Assembly (NCBI GenBank): GCA_900547405.1
Contig: URGL01000068.1
Span: 1-11,607 of the forward strand
DNA from: an uncultured Eubacteriales bacterium
GTDB lineage: Bacteria > Bacillota > Clostridia > Oscillospirales > Oscillospiraceae
Direction: 5' to 3'
Length of the DNA stretch: 11,607 nucleotides
Shown here: positions 1 through 6,052 of the stretch, in pieces
Layout of the letters: each line of letters opens with the position of its first letter
Numbering within the stretch: position 1 is the first letter of the stretch
Made by a program: the position numbers and the translations under genes
The notes under the pieces: generated by a model
Told to the model about the DNA's origin: nothing
Seen by the model: the letters and a program-made list of their open reading frames with translations, nothing else
Database searches by the model: none

Positions 1-42
1 GCTCAGGAGTCTCGTGGGCTCGGAGATGTGTATAAGAGACAG
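1..42 (+). other. Residual Illumina Nextera adapter (artefact)
   Basis: Bases 9-42 match the Nextera read-2 transposase adapter exactly, and bases 24-42 are its 19-bp Tn5 mosaic end, AGATGTGTATAAGAGACAG. Bases 1-8 (gctcagga) match, from memory, the adapter-strand form of the N704 i7 index. This is library sequence, not genome; the genomic sequence starts at about position 43. A minus-strand reading frame running into it ends in CLLYTSPSPRDS, a known signature of adapter-derived false proteins. Confidence 0.98.
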
Positions 43-80
43 GGCTTTGCCGGGCCACCCTCTCCCGGGAGAGGGTTTTT
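43..80 (+). terminator. Partial palindromic repeat unit ending in an intrinsic terminator
   Basis: The sequence contains ccctctcccgggagaggg (58-75), a self-complementary stem, followed immediately by five T (76-80) and a second T-run at 83-88. The preceding bases (ggctttgccgggcca) match the right part of the repeat units found near 10721 and 10847. It is therefore the right end of a repeat whose left part was lost at the contig edge. It probably terminates a + strand gene lying to the left of the window. Confidence 0.65.
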
Positions 81-91
81 GGTTTTTTCCC

Positions 92-120
92 GGAAATAGG
101 CGAAAAAATTCCTATTTTCC
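92..120. repeat. AT-rich dyad just upstream of the rimP promoter
   Basis: Bases 92-100 (ggaaatagg) pair with 111-120 (cctattttcc) with one bulged T, leaving a 10-nt A-rich loop. The dyad ends four bases before the -35 hexamer. It could be an operator, part of the upstream terminator region, or chance. No T-run follows it directly. Confidence 0.3.
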
Positions 121-123
121 CTA

Positions 124-152
124 TTGCAATACGCATCACACCGTGGTATAAT
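124..152 (+). promoter_or_regulatory. Sigma-A promoter of the rimP-nusA-infB operon
   Basis: The -35 box is TTGCAA (124-129) and the -10 box is TATAAT (147-152), separated by the optimal 17 nt. TGG directly before the -10 box gives an extended -10. Transcription should start near 158-160, leaving a leader of about 77 nt before rimP. No other promoter of similar quality is visible before the first gene, so this should drive the whole operon. Confidence 0.85.
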
Positions 153-176
153 ACCCATGATAGTAAGAATGTAGGA

Positions 177-206
177 AGAAAGAGAGGGGCGCGCCCCTCT
201 CTTTTT
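177..206 (+). promoter_or_regulatory. Terminator-like hairpin in the rimP leader (possible attenuator)
   Basis: Bases 181-202 are a perfect 22-nt palindrome (agagaggggcg plus its complement), extended by A-T pairs at 179-180/203-204, with Ts at 202-206. This has the shape of an intrinsic terminator, yet it lies downstream of the operon promoter and 30 nt upstream of rimP, so operon transcripts must read through it. Leader attenuation linked to NusA autoregulation is known for the equivalent E. coli operon. A similar role here is inferred. It could instead be a leader-stabilising hairpin. Confidence 0.55.
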
Positions 207-236
207 CTTGAGCCTAACGAAAGAAAGGAGATTCAC

Positions 237-689
237 ATGAAGGTAACAGAGCAGGTAGCTGCCTTTGCCGAACCGGTGGTAAAGGAGCACGGTTGCGAGC
301 TGTGGGACGTGGAATACGTCCGGGAGGGCTCCGAGTATTTTCTCCGGCTGTACATCGACAAGGAGGGCGGCGTAGACATCAACGACTGCGAGGCCATCTC
401 CCGGGCCATGGACCCCATCCTGGACGAGAAGGACCCTATCCAGGGCAGCTATCATTTCGAGGTTTGTTCCGCGGGATTGGAGCGGGCGCTGAAGCGGCCC
501 TCCGATTTTCAGCGTTTCCTGGGCTCCCCCATTACGGTGAAGCTCTATCGGCCCTACAACGGCCTGAAGGAAATTCCCTGTGTGCTCAGAGGCTACGACG
601 ATGGCCGGATCACCGTGGAGGCAGGAAAAGAAACCGTTACATTTGAAAAGTCCCAGGTCGCCCTTACGCGGCTTCGGGTGGAATTCTGA
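237..689 (+). CDS. rimP: Ribosome maturation factor RimP
   Basis: This 150-residue protein matches RimP in length and layout: an N-terminal alpha/beta domain (about 1-84) and a C-terminal Sm-like beta barrel (about 86-150). RimP binds the free 30S subunit in the cytoplasm and helps assemble its head region. Recognisable segments are ELWDVEYVREG (21-31), the acidic DINDCEAISR (48-57) and SAGLERAL (78-85), a variant of the family's usual SPGLDRPL with Pro changed to Ala. The ATG at 237 is chosen because AAAGGAG ends six bases before it. The gene opens the operon and is followed after 14 nt by nusA, the order expected in Firmicutes. The Pro-to-Ala change is the only oddity; identity is secure. 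Confidence 0.96.
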   Translation: MKVTEQVAAFAEPVVKEHGCELWDVEYVREGSEYFLRLYIDKEGGVDINDCEAISRAMDPILDEKDPIQGSYHFEVCSAGLERALKRPSDFQRFLGSPITVKLYRPYNGLKEIPCVLRGYDDGRITVEAGKETVTFEKSQVALTRLRVEF

Positions 690-703
690 TTGGAGGAAGC
701 ACA

Positions 704-1867
704 ATGCCTAGAAAAACAAAAGCCGTGAAGCAGGAACCCCAGGTAGATATCGGGGCAGAGATTTTTGCCAGCCTGCGGGAGCTGGAAAAGCTGAAGGGCA
801 TTCCCGTGGATTACATGGTGGAGCGGCTGAAGCAGGCCCTCACCAACGCCTATCGCAGAGACCGGGAGGATCACCGGGATGTCCCCGCGGACAATGTTGT
901 GGTAGACCTGAGCGAGAAGGGCCTGAGCATGCACCTGGTGAAGACCGCCGTAGAGGAGGACGACCTGGAGGACCTGGCCCTGGAGATCCCCATGGATGCC
1001 GCCCGGAGATACAACCCCAATGTCCAGCCCGGCGAGAGCGTGAGCATCCCCGTAGACATTGCCAAGTTTGGCCGCATCGCCGCCCAGACCGCCAAGCAGG
1101 TGGTCATCCAGGGCATTCGGGAGGCCGAGCGCGGAGCCGTGTATGAGAGCTACTCCAGCAAGGCCCAGGAGCTGCTGACCGGCACCGTATCCCGGATCGT
1201 CCCCGCCAGCGGGGATGTGATCCTCCGGGTGGGTCAGGGCAACGAAATGTCCGACGCCATTCTGAGAGCCGACGAGCAGATCCCCGGGGAGACCTATACC
1301 GAGGGCCAGCTGCTCCGGGTCTATGTGCTGGATGTCCGCAAGAACGACCGGGGGCCCCTGGTCCAGGTCTCCCGGACCCATCCCAACCTGGTAAGGCGGC
1401 TGTTCGAGCTGGAGACTCCCGAAATCGCCGACGGCCAGGTGGAGATCCGCAACATCGCCCGGGAAGCCGGTTCCCGCACCAAGATGGCCGTACGGGCCAC
1501 CATGGAGGGCGTGGATCCTGTGGGTGCCTGCGTAGGCCCTCACGGGGACCGTGTGGCTGCCGTTGTGGCGGCCCTGAACGGGGAGAAGATCGAGATCGTG
1601 GTCTGGAGCGAGGACCCCTGCGAGTATATCAAGGCCGCCCTCTCCCCTGCCGATGTTCTCAGCGTCACCCTGGTCCCCGGCCAGAAGGCCGCCAAGGTCA
1701 TTGTGCCTGACGATCAGCTGAGCCTGGCCATCGGCAAGGAGGGCCAGAACGCCCGCCTGGCCGCCCGTCTGTGCGGCAACTACAAGATCGACATCAAGCC
1801 CGCCTCCCAGGCCGAAGCTGTGGAAGAGGCGATGGAGACCGTCGAGACCCCCAACACCGAAGAATAA
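704..1867 (+). CDS. nusA: Transcription termination/antitermination factor NusA
   Basis: NusA binds RNA polymerase at the RNA exit channel and modulates pausing, intrinsic termination and antitermination. The 387-residue protein has the compact Gram-positive layout without the acidic repeats of E. coli NusA: an RNA polymerase-binding N-terminal domain (about 15-140), an S1 domain (about 155-223), KH1 with GVDPVGACVGPHGDRV (269-284, GxxG loop GPHG) and KH2 with VPDDQLSLAIGKEGQNARLA (334-353, GxxG loop GKEG). KH1 reads GPHGDR where GPRGSR is common. GGAGG stands seven bases before the ATG. A short acidic tail follows KH2. As an elongation factor that acts on hairpins, it could affect the terminator-like leader of its own operon. 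The next gene is 286 nt away across a repeat element. Confidence 0.98.
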   Translation: MPRKTKAVKQEPQVDIGAEIFASLRELEKLKGIPVDYMVERLKQALTNAYRRDREDHRDVPADNVVVDLSEKGLSMHLVKTAVEEDDLEDLALEIPMDAARRYNPNVQPGESVSIPVDIAKFGRIAAQTAKQVVIQGIREAERGAVYESYSSKAQELLTGTVSRIVPASGDVILRVGQGNEMSDAILRADEQIPGETYTEGQLLRVYVLDVRKNDRGPLVQVSRTHPNLVRRLFELETPEIADGQVEIRNIAREAGSRTKMAVRATMEGVDPVGACVGPHGDRVAAVVAALNGEKIEIVVWSEDPCEYIKAALSPADVLSVTLVPGQKAAKVIVPDDQLSLAIGKEGQNARLAARLCGNYKIDIKPASQAEAVEEAMETVETPNTEE

Positions 1868-1890
1868 ACCTTGGTCCCTCCAAAAGCCAA

Positions 1891-2100
1891 AGGGGTGAAA
1901 CCCCTGCCCTCTCCTGCTTGGAGAGGGTGCCGCCCGCTTATCGGCGGGTGTGGAGGGGACCCGGTAAAATATCGGTGCAGACCGGTATCAAACAGAAAAC
2001 CCAACAAAAGCCAAACCATTCAACGCGGCCCGATTCAAAATCGAAGGGGTCCCCTCCACACCCGGCCCTGTGGGGCCACCCTCTCCAAGCAGGAGAGGGC
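1891..2100. repeat. Composite inverted palindromic repeat, nusA-ylxR gap
   Basis: Two inverted arms, 1906-1962 and 2046-2100, enclose an 84-nt centre. The first 24 bases of the left arm and a 17-nt core, gggtgtggaggggaccc (1946-1962), match the reverse complement of the right arm exactly (core complement at 2047-2063). Each arm also folds alone: ccctctcc/ggagaggg hairpins at 1907-1928 and 2079-2099, plus a variable second hairpin at 1930-1948. A small hairpin, aggggt-gaa-acccct, lies at 1891-1905. No T-run follows the hairpins, so these are poor terminators and nusA-ylxR transcription probably continues. No coding function is visible. Confidence 0.9.
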
Positions 2101-2153
2101 AGGAGATGTTTCCCTTCGGCGGCGTTGAAAACGATAAGGAGGGAAACCACACC

Positions 2154-2423
2154 ATGCAGAAGAAGATCCCTCAGCGTCAGTGTATGGGCTGCCGGGAGCG
2201 GAAGGCCAAGCGGGAGCTGATCCGGGTGGTTCGCAGCCCGGAGGGGGCCGTGAGCCTGGATTTCAGCGGCAAAGCCCCGGGCCGGGGGGCTTACCTGTGC
2301 CCCAACCCCGAATGCCTGAAGAAAGCCATCCGCTCCAAGGCCCTGGACCGGAGTCTGGATATCCAGATCCCGGAGGATGTCTATGAGCGGCTGAACAAAG
2401 AAATGGAGCAGCAGAATGGATAA
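2154..2423 (+). CDS. rnpM: YlxR/RnpM family RNA-binding protein
   Basis: This small basic protein (89 residues) carries both YlxR signatures: CMGCRERKAKRELIRVVR (10-27) and GRGAYLCP (43-50), followed by ECLKKA. YlxR of Bacillus subtilis, renamed RnpM, binds the RNase P RNA and modulates RNase P activity; the same role here follows from family membership. The four cysteines (10, 13, 49, 54) could form a metal or structural cluster. The ATG at 2154 is chosen over an in-frame start at 2070, which lies inside the repeat, because AAGGAGGG (2136-2143) precedes it and the conserved domain starts there. The gene overlaps ylxQ by 8 nt (ATGGATAA), implying translational coupling. Confidence 0.93.
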   Translation: MQKKIPQRQCMGCRERKAKRELIRVVRSPEGAVSLDFSGKAPGRGAYLCPNPECLKKAIRSKALDRSLDIQIPEDVYERLNKEMEQQNG

Positions 2424-2838
2424 AGCTCTGAGTTTACTGGCCTTGGCCAGAAAGGGCGGCATTGCCGAGCTGGGCGAGGAGCCTGTAGGCGGCGCGGCCC
2501 GGGGGGGCAAGGCCTATGTGATCCTGGTGGCCAAGGATGCTTCGGACCACACCTGGCGCAGAGCCAAGAGCTTTGCCGCCGGGACGGAGCAGCAGTGCGT
2601 CCGCCTGCCCTGGACCAAGGACCAGCTGGGGGCGGCCATTGGCCGGGATACCCTGGCCATTGCCGCCATTACGGATGTCCAGATGGCCCTGGCCCTGGTG
2701 GCCGCCCTGCCCCAGGAGGAAAGCAACAAACCCGCGCTGGAGGTGCTGACCGCCAAGGCCGCCAAGGCCAGGCAGCGTCAGCAGGAGGCCAAGGCCCACC
2801 GGCGCAATCTGCGCAGGGGTAAAAAACATGTGAAGTAA
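2416..2838 (+). CDS. ylxQ: YlxQ, L7Ae/L30e-family K-turn RNA-binding protein
   Basis: Residues 1-100 follow the L7Ae/L30e ribosomal-protein fold, as in B. subtilis YlxQ: LSLLALARKGGIAELGEE at the start, AYVILVAKDASDHTWRRA (33-50), then CVRLPWTKDQLGAAIGR (61-77) and a helical end. Such proteins bind kink-turn RNAs; the specific target of YlxQ is unknown to me. The protein is about 40 residues longer than the usual YlxQ of about 100 residues. The tail (about 109-140) is rich in Ala, Lys, Gln and Arg, probably helical, and ends in RRNLRRGKKHVK, which suggests extra RNA contacts. Its start lies inside the end of ylxR, with GGAG seven bases before it. A 115-nt gap holding a hairpin repeat separates it from infB. 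Confidence 0.9.
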   Translation: MDKALSLLALARKGGIAELGEEPVGGAARGGKAYVILVAKDASDHTWRRAKSFAAGTEQQCVRLPWTKDQLGAAIGRDTLAIAAITDVQMALALVAALPQEESNKPALEVLTAKAAKARQRQQEAKAHRRNLRRGKKHVK

Positions 2839-2856
2839 GTGTAGAAAGGTCCTCTG

Positions 2857-2895
2857 TCATTGCGAACCAGTCCGAGGACTGGTGTGGCAATCCCC
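2857..2895. repeat. Short palindromic repeat of a different family, ylxQ-infB gap
   Basis: The stem accagtcc/ggactggt (2866-2873/2876-2883) is enclosed by attgc (2859-2863) and gcaat (2887-2891). The overall form, tcattgcgaaccag...ctggtgtggcaatcccc, is unrelated to the other repeats in the window. From memory, similar tcattgcga...ggcaatc palindromes are dispersed in many bacterial genomes. No T-run follows, and infB continues downstream with its own ribosome binding site. Confidence 0.75.
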
Positions 2896-2953
2896 CGGAT
2901 CATCCGTTGGGTAAGACAGTGGAGCCTAGTGAATAGCGGAGGTGCGTTTTTAT

Positions 2954-5317
2954 ATGAGTTTTGTGAAAGTACGTTTAAAGGAGCTGGCTGCCGATTTCGG
3001 CGTGGCCCCCAAGGAGATCAGCGAGATCATCGGCAAGTTCGGCGAAAAGCCCAAGTCCAACTCCCAGGTCCTGACGGATACGGAGCTGAATCAGGTCTTT
3101 GAGGTCATGACCCAGACCCACCAGATCTCCTCTCTGGAGCAGGTCTTTGCCCAGGCCATTTCCAAGGCCCAGGAGAAGAAGCCGGAAGAGAAGAAGGCCG
3201 AGGCCAAGAAGCCGGAAGCCGACAAGAAGCCCCAGCCATCCAAGCCGGAAGCCAAGGCAGAGGCCCCCAAGCAGGAGGCCCCCAAGGCCCAGGAAAAGAA
3301 GGCCGACAAGCCCAAGGAGCCGGAGCGCAAGCGGGAGCGCCGGGTGGTGGATACCTCTGCCGTCCAGGTGAACTCCGCCCGGTTTGACGACCATGCGGAT
3401 TCTCTGGTTTCCGAGCGGGTCCAGAATTATCAGGGCGGCAAGCAGCGCATCGGCGGCGGCAAGGGCAAGCAGCAGAACAAGAAGGACAACAAGTTCCGGG
3501 GCAACAAGTCCCGGAATGAAGAGCAGGAGAAAATGCGCCGCCTGCAAATGGAAGTGGCCCGCAAGGCCCCTGTCACCGTAAAGATCCCTGAGGAGATCAC
3601 CGTTGGTGAGCTGGCCTCCCGGATGAAGAAGACCGCCGGAGAGGTCATCAAGCTCCTGATGAAGAACGGCGTCATGGCTGCCATCAACCAGACCATCGAC
3701 TACGATACCGCCGAGTTCGTGGCCACCGAGCTGGGCTGCAAGGTGGAGAAGGAAGTCACCGTCACCATCGAAGAGCAGATCATCGACGATCACGTGGATA
3801 CCGCCGAAGAGCTCCAGACCCGTGCCCCTGTGGTGGTGGTCATGGGCCACGTTGACCACGGCAAGACCTCCCTGCTGGATGCCATCCGGAAGACCTCCGT
3901 TACCGCGGGAGAAGCCGGCGGCATTACCCAGCACATCGGCGCTTACACCGTGGATGTAAACGGCAACTCCATCACCTTCCTGGATACCCCGGGCCACGCC
4001 GCCTTTACCTCTATGCGTGCCCGCGGTGCCATGTGTACCGACATTGCCATTCTGGTGGTTGCCGCCGACGACGGCATCATGCCCCAGACCATCGAGTCCA
4101 TCAACCACGCCAAGGCCGCCAAGGTGCCCATCATCGTGGCCATCAACAAGATGGATAAGCCCACCGCCAACCCGGACAAGATCAAGGAGCAGCTGACCAA
4201 GTACGACCTGATCCCCGAGGAGTGGGGCGGCGACACCATCATCTGCCCCATTTCCGCCAAGACCGGCCTGGGCCTGGATAACCTGCTGGAAATGGTGGTC
4301 CTCACCGCCGAGGTCCAGGACCTGAAGGCCAACCCCAACCGCCGGGGCAAGGGCACCGTCATCGAGGCCCGTCTGGATAAGTCCAGAGGTCCCATCGCCA
4401 CCCTGCTGGTCCAGAACGGCACCCTGAAGCAGGGAGATATCATCATCGCCGGCACTGCCGTAGGCCGTGTCCGTGTTATGACCAACGACAAGGGCCGCAC
4501 CGTGAAGACCGCCGGCCCCAGCCAGCCTGTGGAGATCACGGGTCTTGCGGATGTGCCCACGCCCGGCGACGAGTTCGATGCCGTTACCGACGAGCGCATG
4601 GCCCGGGAGCTGGTGGAGCAGCGCCGTCAGGCCGAGAAGGACGCCGCCGCCAAGCTCCAGCAGAAGGTCACCCTGGATAACCTCTTCGCCCGGATGCAGG
4701 AGGGCGAGATGAAGGAGCTGCCTCTGATCGTCAAGGCCGACGTTCAGGGCTCCGCCGAGGCCGTGAAGGCATCCCTGGAAAAGATCTCCAACGAGGAGGT
4801 CCGTGTCCGGGTCATCCACACCGGTGTGGGTGCTGTCAACGAGTCCGACGTGCTGCTGGCCTCCACCTCCGGTGCCATTATCGTAGGCTTCAACGTCCGT
4901 GCCGATGCCGGTGCCCAGGCCTCTATCGCCCGGTCCAATGTGGATATCCGCTACTACCGGGTGATCTACGATGCCATCAACGAAATCGAAGCCGCCATGA
5001 AGGGTATGCTGGCCCCCAAGTACGAGGAAGTGGTCATCGGCCACGCCGAGGTCCGCATGACCTACAAGGTCAGCGCCATCGGCACCATCGCCGGCTGCAT
5101 GGTCAAGGACGGCAAGGTCACGAGAGATTCCCAGGTCCGCGTCCTGCGGGACAATATCGTCATCCACGAGGGCGAGGTGGGCTCCCTGCAGCGGTTTAAG
5201 GATGCCGCCAAGGAGGTCACCGCCGGCTACGAGTGCGGTATGTCCATCGTCAAGTTCAACGACATCCGCGAAGGCGACGTGTTCGAGTGCTTCGTGATGC
5301 AGGAGATCAAGAGATAA
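2954..5317 (+). CDS. infB: Translation initiation factor IF-2
   Basis: IF-2 is the GTPase that brings fMet-tRNA to the 30S subunit and promotes subunit joining. In 787-residue numbering, a small N-terminal helical domain (about 1-55) leads into a low-complexity Lys/Pro/Glu/Ala linker (about 71-131) and a basic Gly/Lys/Gln stretch (about 160-190). The conserved IF2_N domain (about 206-256) and G domain follow: G1 GHVDHGKT (298-305), G3 DTPGH (344-348), G4 NKMD (398-401), G5 SAK (434-436). Domains II-IV follow complete to the end. I chose ATG at 2954 because GGAGG (2938-2942) is 11 nt upstream; an in-frame GTG at 2942 overlaps that ribosome binding site. A GTG at 2963 is a weaker alternative. 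The gene is intact. Confidence 0.97.
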   Translation: MSFVKVRLKELAADFGVAPKEISEIIGKFGEKPKSNSQVLTDTELNQVFEVMTQTHQISSLEQVFAQAISKAQEKKPEEKKAEAKKPEADKKPQPSKPEAKAEAPKQEAPKAQEKKADKPKEPERKRERRVVDTSAVQVNSARFDDHADSLVSERVQNYQGGKQRIGGGKGKQQNKKDNKFRGNKSRNEEQEKMRRLQMEVARKAPVTVKIPEEITVGELASRMKKTAGEVIKLLMKNGVMAAINQTIDYDTAEFVATELGCKVEKEVTVTIEEQIIDDHVDTAEELQTRAPVVVVMGHVDHGKTSLLDAIRKTSVTAGEAGGITQHIGAYTVDVNGNSITFLDTPGHAAFTSMRARGAMCTDIAILVVAADDGIMPQTIESINHAKAAKVPIIVAINKMDKPTANPDKIKEQLTKYDLIPEEWGGDTIICPISAKTGLGLDNLLEMVVLTAEVQDLKANPNRRGKGTVIEARLDKSRGPIATLLVQNGTLKQGDIIIAGTAVGRVRVMTNDKGRTVKTAGPSQPVEITGLADVPTPGDEFDAVTDERMARELVEQRRQAEKDAAAKLQQKVTLDNLFARMQEGEMKELPLIVKADVQGSAEAVKASLEKISNEEVRVRVIHTGVGAVNESDVLLASTSGAIIVGFNVRADAGAQASIARSNVDIRYYRVIYDAINEIEAAMKGMLAPKYEEVVIGHAEVRMTYKVSAIGTIAGCMVKDGKVTRDSQVRVLRDNIVIHEGEVGSLQRFKDAAKEVTAGYECGMSIVKFNDIREGDVFECFVMQEIKR

Positions 5318-5669
5318 AAAAACCTTCCCTTGGGGGAAGGCTGGAAAAGCCCTCTGTGCCTTCCGAGGGTGGCAGGGCGAAGCCCTGACGGGTGTGGAGG
5401 GGACCCCTGAACGTTCAGGCCGGGGTCTGATGAATGGTAAAAATCCAATGTCCGCGTAGGGGCCGATGCCCACATCGGCCCGAGAGGTTCGAGAACAGAG
5501 CGGTTCGTCTATACGAAACGGTTCCGCCCGTAAGGTCCCGGGGCGATGTGGGCATCGCCCCCTACGCGGTGGGAGAGATTTCACCATTCGGCAGGGCTTC
5601 CCTTTTGTTTTTACGGGTCCCCTCCACACCCAACCCTGCGGCGGCACCCTCTCCTGATTGGAGAGGGCA
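5316..5669. repeat. Large nested inverted-repeat element, infB-rbfA gap
   Basis: The 366-nt gap is almost wholly inverted-repeat DNA. An A-run (5315-5321) and ccttccc/gggaagg hairpin (5322-5339) open it. The shared 17-nt core gggtgtggaggggaccc lies at 5390-5406 and its exact reverse complement at 5615-5631. Inside these, ctgatgaatggtaaaaatc (about 5427-5445) is loosely mirrored at 5577-5594. Further in, a second palindrome family forms arms 5452-5481 and 5541-5569, which differ by about one base and one indel. Each of those arms folds alone: ggccgatg/catcggcc (5461-5480) and ggcgatg/catcgcc (5542-5559). The innermost part has ttcgt/acgaa near 5504-5517. The closing hairpin ccctctcc/ggagaggg ends at 5668, just before the rbfA ribosome binding site. 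No T-run follows on the + strand. No gene is seen here. Confidence 0.9.
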
Positions 5670-5683
5670 AGGAAAGGAGAAAC

Positions 5684-6052
5684 ATGGCATCCAATCGAAT
5701 CAACCGAATCAACGAAGAGATCATGAAGGAGCTTTCTTCCCTTCTGCGGACCGTGAAGGATCCCAGAGTGCAGGACACCATGATCTCCATTACCCGGGTG
5801 GAAACCACTCCGGATCTGCGCTATACCAAGGTGTATGTCAGCTTCCTGCAAAGTGACCGGGCCAAGCAGGCCATGGTGGGCCTCAAGTCCGCGGGAGGGT
5901 ACCTCCGCCGGGAGCTGGGCCATGCCCTGCAGCTGCGCTACGCCCCGGAAATTGTCTGGGCCGAGGACGACAGCATTGAGTACGGCGCGAAAATGCTCCA
6001 GCTCATCAACTCTCTGGAGGTAAAGAACCATGAAGAAGCTGACGAGGGCTGA
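5684..6052 (+). CDS. rbfA: Ribosome-binding factor A
   Basis: The 122-residue product is a complete RbfA, a single KH-like domain protein that binds the immature 30S subunit near 16S rRNA helix 1 and supports late maturation of 16S rRNA. Family features visible are RINRINEEIMKELSSLL (5-21), the KDPRV segment (25-29), ISITRVETTPDLRYTKVYVSF (35-55) and AGGYLRRELGHALQLRYAPEI (70-90), followed by the usual acidic C-terminal end. The ATG at 5684 follows AAAGGAG (5673-5679), which lies only five bases after the repeat's closing hairpin; an upstream in-frame start inside the repeat is rejected. The start of nrnA lies 23 nt inside the end of rbfA, so the two are probably coupled. The ylxP gene that often precedes rbfA in Firmicutes is absent. 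Confidence 0.96.
   Translation: MASNRINRINEEIMKELSSLLRTVKDPRVQDTMISITRVETTPDLRYTKVYVSFLQSDRAKQAMVGLKSAGGYLRRELGHALQLRYAPEIVWAEDDSIEYGAKMLQLINSLEVKNHEEADEG

Noticed and set aside
593..1543. A 316-codon minus-strand open frame opposite nusA
   Set aside because: It is an antisense shadow of nusA, which is clearly coding on the + strand.
2070..2153. N-terminal extension of ylxR
   Set aside because: The extra residues come from the repeat arm, and a good Shine-Dalgarno sequence supports the start at 2154.
5546..5683. N-terminal extension of rbfA
   Set aside because: The in-frame upstream region lies in the repeat element and has no RbfA similarity. AAAGGAG directly precedes the ATG at 5684.
2975..6031. 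A 1018-codon open frame on the minus strand opposite infB and rbfA
   Set aside because: It mirrors the GC-rich codons of infB, has a Gly/Leu/Val/His-rich composition with no domain, and runs through the repeat element. It is a shadow of infB.
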